Assembly (NCBI GenBank): GCA_017502025.1
Contig: JAFVVS010000128.1
Span: 1 to 47,332, forward strand
Length of the DNA stretch: 47,332 nucleotides
Direction of reading: 5' to 3'
DNA from: Alistipes sp.
GTDB taxonomy: Bacteria; Bacteroidota; Bacteroidia; Bacteroidales; Rikenellaceae
Shown here one piece after another: positions 42,901 to 47,332 of this stretch; the first letter of the stretch is position 1, and each line of letters opens with the position of its first letter. The translations under genes and the position numbers were made by a program. Under the pieces are notes generated by a model. That model did no database searches. It saw nothing but the letters and a program-made list of their open reading frames with translations, and was not told the origin of the DNA.

Positions 42901-43031
42901 GAAATGGATGGTCGCTCCTCCTGTTGTTCGGTCGGGGTATGCGACAACGATGGCAGACCATTGCTTCCTGCAAAGACCAAACTCGCCAACGCCACGAGCA
43001 AAACCGATATGGCAACAACTCTTCTCTTCAC
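39906..43031 (-). CDS. OstA/LptA-like envelope protein with large low-complexity insert
   Basis: A 1041-residue exported protein (signal ends near LVFAGS). Residues about 65-340 form an OstA/LptA-type beta-jellyroll (VVVGNFAAHHNGTVITADSAV, read in parts; IECFGNVLINRGSTYIYGDRADY), the fold that carries lipopolysaccharide across the periplasm. Residues about 345-870 are charged and low in complexity: Lys/Gln/Glu helices, a (SN[AP])n stretch (437-460) from a 9-bp DNA repeat, and DSLKxDTIKxDSIK units (about 590-647). The OstA-like fold resumes at about 880-1000 (HIRTRNSQLVQADFEGKPMMV). Typical family members are roughly half this size. It starts 2 nt after the SurA-like gene. Role in LPS transport is inferred from the fold. 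Confidence 0.85.
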   Translation of the reverse strand: MKRRVVAISVLLVALASLVFAGSNGLPSLSHTPTEQQEERPSISGNTPKRDYVDMKSDEGWQMEHNGRKIMVVVGNFAAHHNGTVITADSAVRYSERHIECFGNVLINRGSTYIYGDRADYNGDTNEAKVYSKIVKVVDGDATLFTYNFSFNTKTNIGRYSGGGVLISGDNMLESDRGYVYSDDHEIICVERVQMRNNEYEMTGDSVVYNTETDFAQFFTRTNIWNKGDGSQEEDYLYADRGSFDKRQQLYKLTKNGYILTKDQELLCDSLDYYRDSNYVVLKRNIQIDDRSQKMLVFGDWGEYWKEPGNVFVTKNPSLISYDTTQSDTVYMCSDTMWVYTHYPIREKIEKMRKDSLEQAAKLAAADSLKGAKSIATDSLKEAKAAAKQAMQQKQNERKEEFTRRQQKRQQKHAEQEQNKPEQMQQHEQKSTHSAQTPNTSNASNASNASNAPNAPNDPNSPSAPTADSIKVADKAPEVVPVVEKSKAELRRELIDSLIKDTINPQPNLLAKLLKEEAAEVNKIVKAKIKEEQLRREAERKAMLAERNALYVKLLGEARLRDAERKRIEKERAKRIKDSLKVVEDSLRRVAKLAPDSLKTDSLKVDTIKIDTLKKDSVKLDSIKIDSVKLDTIKVDSVKVDSTKVDTLAKFDTMTVKEVKAYFKAIYDKEKAEAERIKQDSLDAQLERIGLARQAKRTEQYRKWAIRDSIFNAKAQERADEQLRRKLARMEKRGIYIQMADSSELRIVDSILLAEFGPLDTIMHHRLDSLIEILFPKPLPSPTEEAQKAENIDSLYREIRAYSRVKMFRSDAQSICDSLTMTTIDSVINMYKLPVLWNGSNQITSEIMHIRTRNSQLVQADFEGKPMMVAEIDTTHYNQVAGKEMTAHFKDNAIYRNDVNGNVQTIYYMQEDNSPEITLMAYIEAGDMTSYIEGQQVTGITYRGNPTYTFYPMDKIPETQAKKLDGFKWEALRRPTQDSVFTRTIRPSQRVEKRSLRKPLFPINALLQQRKSDYIRRHEWQDRTDTLTYETIEWLESLKSF
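41652..41723. repeat. Coding 9-bp tandem repeat in the OstA-like gene
   Basis: Eight units of GTTAG(A/G)GGC or close variants. On the coding strand they read Asn-Ala-Ser or Asn-Ala-Pro. Length changes keep the reading frame. Confidence 0.9.
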
Positions 43032-43033
43032 GC

Positions 43034-44452
43034 CTATTTGCTATATTTTACCCAATTCTTGTTCGAGAAGTCGCCACCTCGGAACTCAGGTGCAATGTAG
43101 ATATACATCGAGGCAATCTTCTTGTCGAGCCACGCCTTGAACTCCTTCTCCTGCTTTGCCGAGAGAGCCATCTGCTCCAAGCGCAGATAATCCTCGTCGA
43201 GCGAAGCATTGTGGGCAGGGATAACCTTCAACAACTTCACAACCTTGACCAACTCGTTACCCATCATATCGGTCGAACGGAACGGGTCCGAAATCTCACC
43301 CTCTCGCAAACGACGAATAGCGTTGTAGTCGTCGATACTCTTACCGCCCATTGCGCCAAAATCCTCCTTCAAGAACTTTGTGGCGGTGAGTTTTGCATCG
43401 TATGCCGAGTATCGCTCCAAGAGGTCGTGGTTGGTTACCACACCACCATTCTGCTTCGAGTGCTTATCGTCGGAGTGTCTGCGTGCAGCCTCCTCGAACG
43501 ACAGGGAGTCCTTCTTTATGAGATTTACAATGCTGTCCAAATCTCGCATCGGAGCCAATATCTCATCAATCACAAATGTAGGACGAAGCAGTATGTGACG
43601 ACAGTGGTAGAGCTGTCCCTTCTTGCCGATAAGTTGGATAAGGTGGAAGCCGAACTCCGACTCCACAACCTCCGATACTTGTCCCTCCTTCAACTCTGCC
43701 AACGCATCAGCAAAAGGTTTCACAAAACCTGCCAATGGTGCAGGCTCCAACTCGCCGCCCTGAATTGACGAGCCATCGACCGAGTACATACGGGCAAGGG
43801 TTGCAAAACGGGTTTTGCCTGTAACGATACGCTCACGCATCTCGATAAGGCGCTCACGAGTACGCAATTTTGCCTCCTTCATATTCTTCGGGAACATCGT
43901 AATCTGCGCATACTGATACTGCTCGGCAATAATCGGCAGCGAATCCTTGTCGATAGCGTTGTAGAAACGCTCCACCTCGCCAGGGACAATCTTTGTCTTT
44001 GACACTATGGTCTGCTGCATCGCCTGTGCATAGGTCTGCTCCTCGAATTGACGGCGGAAAAGGTCACGAATATGGTAGATCGCCATATGCGCCCTCTTCT
44101 CCAATGCGGTAATAGAGCCCTCACGGTCTATCATCGACTGCACTTGTTGTTCTACACGCTGCACAACCTCGCCATTGTTAATCTCCACCGAGTCAAGCAG
44201 TGCCTGATTGTAGAGCAATTTCTGCAACATCAAATTTTCGAGCGCCTCATCCTGCGCAGGGCGGTCCGAGGTGTAACCCTCCGAGCGACGCTGTTCGAGA
44301 ATCATCTTCGCCATTTGCTGCACATCCGAATAGCTCACCGAGGAGTTACCGACAACGGCAACCACCTTATCAAGCATAACAAATCTCTTCTCGGCAACTA
44401 CCACCGAGGCAACAACCAGCGTACAAATCAGTATGGATAGTATCTTTTTCAT
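43034..44452 (-). CDS. SurA-like periplasmic peptidyl-prolyl isomerase
   Basis: A 472-residue chaperone/isomerase for outer-membrane proteins. Signal peptide VVASVVVAEK; N-terminal SurA helical domain (VVAVVGNSSVSYSDVQQMAK); two parvulin-type regions, the first with RFATLARMYSVDGSS...GGELEP and FGFHLIQL, the second with HCRHILLRP, SFEEAARRHSDDKHSKQNGG. This order matches SurA. The start is set at 44452 (MKKILSIL); the upstream in-frame ATG at 44488 would translate a TTAGCCA repeat. It is followed 2 nt later by the OstA-like gene, so both serve outer-membrane assembly. Confidence 0.9.
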   Translation of the reverse strand: MKKILSILICTLVVASVVVAEKRFVMLDKVVAVVGNSSVSYSDVQQMAKMILEQRRSEGYTSDRPAQDEALENLMLQKLLYNQALLDSVEINNGEVVQRVEQQVQSMIDREGSITALEKRAHMAIYHIRDLFRRQFEEQTYAQAMQQTIVSKTKIVPGEVERFYNAIDKDSLPIIAEQYQYAQITMFPKNMKEAKLRTRERLIEMRERIVTGKTRFATLARMYSVDGSSIQGGELEPAPLAGFVKPFADALAELKEGQVSEVVESEFGFHLIQLIGKKGQLYHCRHILLRPTFVIDEILAPMRDLDSIVNLIKKDSLSFEEAARRHSDDKHSKQNGGVVTNHDLLERYSAYDAKLTATKFLKEDFGAMGGKSIDDYNAIRRLREGEISDPFRSTDMMGNELVKVVKLLKVIPAHNASLDEDYLRLEQMALSAKQEKEFKAWLDKKIASMYIYIAPEFRGGDFSNKNWVKYSK

Positions 44453-44456
44453 ATTC

Positions 44457-44602
44457 TTAGCCATTAGCCATTGACCTTTGGTCTTCACTGCTCCGCTTCG
44501 GCAAAGTCTGCAAGCAGCCTATGCACTCAGCTTAATCGCAGCGGTAGCCATTTGCCATTAGCTTTTTATAATTTCTCAATTCTCAATCCTCAATTCTCAA
44601 TC
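44457..44602. repeat. TTAGCCA units, an interspersed-repeat fragment, TTCTCAA units
   Basis: TTAGCCATTAGCCATTG (44457-44474), then a fragment (about 44487-44553) with CTTCGGCAAA, TGCACTC and CTTAATCGCA that resembles part of the MITE-like element at about 32688-32762, then TTCTCAA/TCCTCAA heptamers (44574-44602). No gene in 44453-44607. Confidence 0.7.
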
Positions 44603-44607
44603 AAAAA

Positions 44608-45465
44608 TCAGTAGATTTTAGCGTGTCCCGACGAGAGGGCATTACTCTTAATTCGCTCCTCCTGACGGCGTATAACATCGGTACGATGACGGTTTATCAG
44701 GATCTGGCGGATATTCTCCTTTGCCATATCGAGCGGCATAGTATCGCCCACCTCCAACGCATTTGTTATACGGAAATAGTAGTAGGTCTTATCGTGATGA
44801 ATCTTCTGTGTCTTGCGATTGGAGAGCAACTTCGTATTGCTGGCGTTACGCAATAACGGAAGATTGCTCAAAAAGTCCGAGAAGGATACCCACTCCTCGA
44901 ATTGGAGGTGGAGGAAGTTATTCTTGCGACACAACTCCTCGAAGTCGGCACGATGTTCAGCCTTCGACGACTCGAACCACTTCAACATCTGCTCTCTGCG
45001 ACGGAAACTCTCGCCAATAGCCACAATCTCGCCCTTAACCATAGGTTGCGAAATACGAAAATCGGACTTGTGGGCATTGTAGTATGCGACGATATCCTTG
45101 TCGGTAATCTCCAAGCAAGGCTCTGCTTCGAGGTAGTGACGATCGAGACGATGCACCAACAACGAACGACGATACTCCTCGACCAATCTGTCAATATCGG
45201 ACTCCGACTGCGAGAACAACTTTTCAGCCTCTTGCTGCTTCAACTGTCCCACTATCCACTTCGAGATATAGGCCTGCGAGTAGTTTATACTATCCTGCGC
45301 AGCGATACCACTCGGCATAGCCGATGCCAACTCCGAACGATAGAGATAGGCTGTACCGACACGTGCAACCATCTCATCATCAGCCTTAAAGCCCGACAAC
45401 GAATCGCAACCCACACACGCAACGAGGGCCGATACAACAACTGCTATTTTACAAAACATACGCAT
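44608..45465 (-). CDS. SurA-N-like lipoprotein without a recognisable isomerase domain
   Basis: A 285-residue lipoprotein; lipobox VACVGC. It has the SurA N-terminal pattern (VARVGTAYLYRSELASAMP, SYISKWIVGQLKQQEAEKLF in related form, ITDKDIVAYYNAHKSDFRI), but no parvulin active-site pattern is visible. It ends in a helix (MPLDMAKENIRQILINRHRTD) that in SurA packs against the N-domain. It is probably a chaperone for outer-membrane proteins; in Bacteroidetes two or three such genes sit together. Start is 45465 or 45459 (MRMFCKIA or MFCKIA). A TATCTTTG box lies 8 nt upstream of 45465. Confidence 0.78.
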   Translation of the reverse strand: MRMFCKIAVVVSALVACVGCDSLSGFKADDEMVARVGTAYLYRSELASAMPSGIAAQDSINYSQAYISKWIVGQLKQQEAEKLFSQSESDIDRLVEEYRRSLLVHRLDRHYLEAEPCLEITDKDIVAYYNAHKSDFRISQPMVKGEIVAIGESFRRREQMLKWFESSKAEHRADFEELCRKNNFLHLQFEEWVSFSDFLSNLPLLRNASNTKLLSNRKTQKIHHDKTYYYFRITNALEVGDTMPLDMAKENIRQILINRHRTDVIRRQEERIKSNALSSGHAKIY

Positions 45466-45473
45466 ACAACCCG

Positions 45474-45481
45474 CAAAGATA
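45474..45481 (-). promoter_or_regulatory. -7 box close to the SurA-N-like lipoprotein start
   Basis: TATCTTTG on the minus strand (45481 to 45474), 8 nt from the ATG at 45465. The arrangement, box, N8, ATG, three bases, ATG, is the same as at 6883-6907. Confidence 0.5.
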
Positions 45482-45574
45482 ACACATTTTCGGGAATAAA
45501 ACGAGAGAATTACAATTTTATTGTAAGAAAGAGGTTGGTGAGAGCAAGTAGGGAGATTAGTGAAATTAAAGAAA

Positions 45575-45615
45575 TTAGGGAATTTAGCGACCAATGGTCA
45601 AACTAAACTCCCTAA
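45575..45615 (-). terminator. Long hairpin at the 3-prime end of the SDR gene
   Basis: TTAGGGAATTTAG (45575-45587) pairs with CTAAACTCCCTAA (45603-45615) with one G-U pair, and the loop contains GACC/GGTC. On the minus strand a T-rich stretch follows. It lies 23 nt past the SDR stop at 45639. Probable terminator. Confidence 0.6.
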
Positions 45616-45638
45616 ATTCTCTCAACTCCCTAAGCTCA

Positions 45639-47135
45639 CTATTTGTAGTCCTCTGGTGTGGCAATACCATAGACCTGTCCGCCGTCGCCATCAGGTCGCA
45701 TCTTATTCCACACCTGCGCAAGGAACGGATTACGCTTTGCCTCCTCGTCATAACGCCACGGTGCAGGCATACACTCATCGCACCAATGACCTCCGAGCAG
45801 AATCAACGCCGGTGATGCCGAGAAACGATGCCCAAAGGCGCACTCCCACTCCAACTTGGTAGCAAGGTCACCCTTTATCATCGTTGCAGATAGGCACTTA
45901 CCACCTCTAAACTCCGCAGCCTGACGCATATCCTCAATATCGAGTTCGGCAAGAGGTTTCGACTCATCGTAGCCGTGCGAAAGGCGTTCTGCCTCCTCCT
46001 CGCCGGCAAGGTGGATATCGCTCATCTCTGCCCACGAGCCAATCTTCTCTCGCTCCTCACGAGAGCCGAAATAGGCCTTAATGCGCTCCTCGTTATTCGA
46101 TTTGAGCCAGCCGAGTGTGCCAAATATCTTATCCGACGCAATCATCCTCATAAACGGCTTTATGACAAACGCCGGAGCAATCTTCGCCAGCTTATAGAAC
46201 TTAGGCAAAGTCGTCGCCATCTGCTTGAAATACTCCGCAACAGGTATATTTGCACGGAAGTGGAGATACTCCTCCAACTTATCCGAGTCGAGGTAGTACT
46301 GACCATGGAAATTGTGCGTTGCAAACCACTTTACATCGAAAATCTTCTCGGGGGCAGGGCAGTTTATGCAACTGAGGAGATAGCACTCGAAATCGTAGTT
46401 CGTAAGACGGTACTCCTCGCCACTGCCGATGTTGTAGAACTTGCACCAAAACTCCTCGGGCAGACCATCCTCGCAGAGGTTTGCCATCAAGCGACCCGAA
46501 TCCTCGACCGTTGCCCACTCCAACACGCCACGAATAGGCACATGGAACATTATCGGATCCATATTTTTGAGGATTGCGGGATAGAGGATACCCGACTGTC
46601 GCAGGCTCACCCAATATTTCAGACCCGACTCGACAAAAATGCGCTCTGCACGACATTTTGAAATGGCGTAGTAGTCGAACATCGAAGGGAAAACAGGGTC
46701 GCCTGTACGAGCCCAATGCAGAGGCTCTCGGCGGTCGCCCGTCTGCGCCACACTACCGATATACGCAACCTTTATTTTGTCGCTATTCGGTTGAGCCTTA
46801 ACGGCTTTGACAACATTTTCGGCAGCCGTAACATTTACCCTCAAAACGCTCTTCGGTTTGTAGTCGGCACTTGGCGAAACCATACCTCCGATATGAAGAA
46901 CATAGTCGGCACCCGATACGCCTTTTAGAACATCGTTGTAGTTCATCAAATCGCCCCAAACCACACGAATTCTATCGCCATATCGCTCCATTTTTTGGCG
47001 ATTGCGCTTGGTGTCACGCACCAACACCGTAATATCGAATTTATCGCCACGAGAGAGCAACTCATTCAAGGTTGCCGTGCCCATAACGCCTGTTGCGCCT
47101 GTCAGAAATACCTGTTTTTTCATACCCTTTGTCAT
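45639..47135 (-). CDS. SDR-family NAD(P)-dependent enzyme with C-terminal zinc finger
   Basis: A 498-residue extended short-chain dehydrogenase/epimerase. TGATGVMG (12-19) binds the dinucleotide, VVWGDL and HIGGMV follow in the usual order, and YYAISK gives catalytic Tyr156 and Lys160. After about residue 330 a helical region leads to a C-terminal module (about 411-460) with GGKCLS (Cys414), LEWECAFGH (Cys432, His436) and HWCDEC (Cys452, Cys455). That pattern resembles a treble-clef type zinc finger (PF14311-like from memory). I do not know a substrate. The start at 47135 overlaps the preceding stop in TGATG, supporting it over the TTG at 47138 or the ATG at 47123. Confidence 0.85.
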   Translation of the reverse strand: MTKGMKKQVFLTGATGVMGTATLNELLSRGDKFDITVLVRDTKRNRQKMERYGDRIRVVWGDLMNYNDVLKGVSGADYVLHIGGMVSPSADYKPKSVLRVNVTAAENVVKAVKAQPNSDKIKVAYIGSVAQTGDRREPLHWARTGDPVFPSMFDYYAISKCRAERIFVESGLKYWVSLRQSGILYPAILKNMDPIMFHVPIRGVLEWATVEDSGRLMANLCEDGLPEEFWCKFYNIGSGEEYRLTNYDFECYLLSCINCPAPEKIFDVKWFATHNFHGQYYLDSDKLEEYLHFRANIPVAEYFKQMATTLPKFYKLAKIAPAFVIKPFMRMIASDKIFGTLGWLKSNNEERIKAYFGSREEREKIGSWAEMSDIHLAGEEEAERLSHGYDESKPLAELDIEDMRQAAEFRGGKCLSATMIKGDLATKLEWECAFGHRFSASPALILLGGHWCDECMPAPWRYDEEAKRNPFLAQVWNKMRPDGDGGQVYGIATPEDYK

Positions 47136-47332
47136 CAACTCTTTTTCGTTCTAAAAACTTTGAGGTAGGTCTCCACGCTGCAAGTCAAAAATATCGCAAC
47201 GGCAACACCATAGAGGATGTAGTACAAGAGCCCACCGCCAACGACCTCCCTGAACGAGACATCGCCCACGCCAAAGCTAATCAGTGCAAAGGCAAATGCG
47301 TTGTTTATGGCGTGGATAATAATTGTGGTATA
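47135..47332 (-). CDS. CPBP-family intramembrane protease, C-terminal part
   Basis: Open reading frame entering from the window edge, 65 codons to a TGA at 47137-47135. The peptide begins YTTIIIHAINNAFAF and has two hydrophobic segments. HAxxN is the third conserved motif of the CPBP (CAAX protease, bacteriocin-processing) family of intramembrane glutamic proteases. The EExxxR and FxxxH motifs would lie outside the window. Its TGA overlaps the ATG of the SDR gene, so the two are translationally coupled. Confidence 0.75.
   Translation of the reverse strand, partial: YTTIIIHAINNAFAFALISFGVGDVSFREVVGGGLLYYILYGVAVAIFLTCSVETYLKVFRTKKS

Noticed and set aside
44453-44488. Upstream start of the SurA-like protein at 44488
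   Set aside because: The extra 12 codons translate a TTAGCCA repeat and place the signal peptide away from the N-terminus; 44452 fits the family.
1-47332. tRNA, rRNA, integrase or phage genes
   Set aside because: No cloverleaf, rRNA-like stretch, integrase or structural phage protein was recognised in reading both strands by eye. A tRNA scan would settle it.

Overview
This window looks like a chromosomal segment of an anaerobic gut-type Bacteroidales, and my best guess is an Alistipes-like (Rikenellaceae) genome. The reasons are TAnnTTTG promoter boxes with no Shine-Dalgarno pattern, many SpII lipoproteins, BACON plus BspA-type leucine-rich repeats, Omp28/DUF6029 genes, a SurA/OstA envelope operon, a pyruvate formate-lyase pair, and heavy TCG serine codon use. 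The genus is inference. I see no rRNA, tRNA, CRISPR array, complete IS element or phage gene.

Layout. 1-4528: a 50-residue peptide gene and a giant repeat lipoprotein (minus). 4721-6125: a secreted propeller-like protein and a small Cys-rich membrane protein (minus). 6244-13142: ruvA, two FKBP-type lipoproteins, rlmI, prmA and an unusual protein with a glycosyltransferase-like N-terminus, two membrane helices and a long C-terminal domain. 13176-21956: dsbD, then a lipoprotein / TlpA-like / DUF6029 barrel / Omp28-like cluster, readable as an envelope thiol-redox neighbourhood. 22223-24330: a radical SAM protein and an NhaD/CitMHS-type transporter. 24612-31129: a tightly packed minus-strand run of a TolA-like barrel protein, a BACON-LRR lipoprotein, recF, DUF721 and mntP. 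31350-33490: a TPR protein, a degenerate lumazine-synthase-like protein and ferritin (plus). 33743-36807: pflA and pflB (minus). 37194-45465: a metallophosphoesterase lipoprotein, an OstA/LptA-like protein with a huge low-complexity insert, and two SurA-like proteins. 45639-47332: an SDR enzyme with a C-terminal zinc finger and the end of a CPBP protease gene.

The intergenic DNA is the most unusual part. It holds (a) heptanucleotide arrays (GTTAGGA, GTTGAGA, TTAGCCA, TTCTCAA) that often start right at a TAG stop codon, (b) mosaic elements made of small hairpins joined by a CCTCCTATCAAG-like linker, with compensatory stem changes between copies, (c) a roughly 100-bp repeat with a CATAG/CTATG hairpin, one copy of which runs into the end of the OstA-like gene, and (d) a roughly 200-bp MITE-like element with 24-25 bp terminal inverted repeats ahead of the ferritin promoter. 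Several genes also show domain novelty: a Tyr/Asn-rich insertion in an FKBP loop, a Cys in the RecF Walker A motif, a TolA-like rod joining a CarboxypepD-reg domain to a barrel, and a zinc finger on an SDR enzyme.
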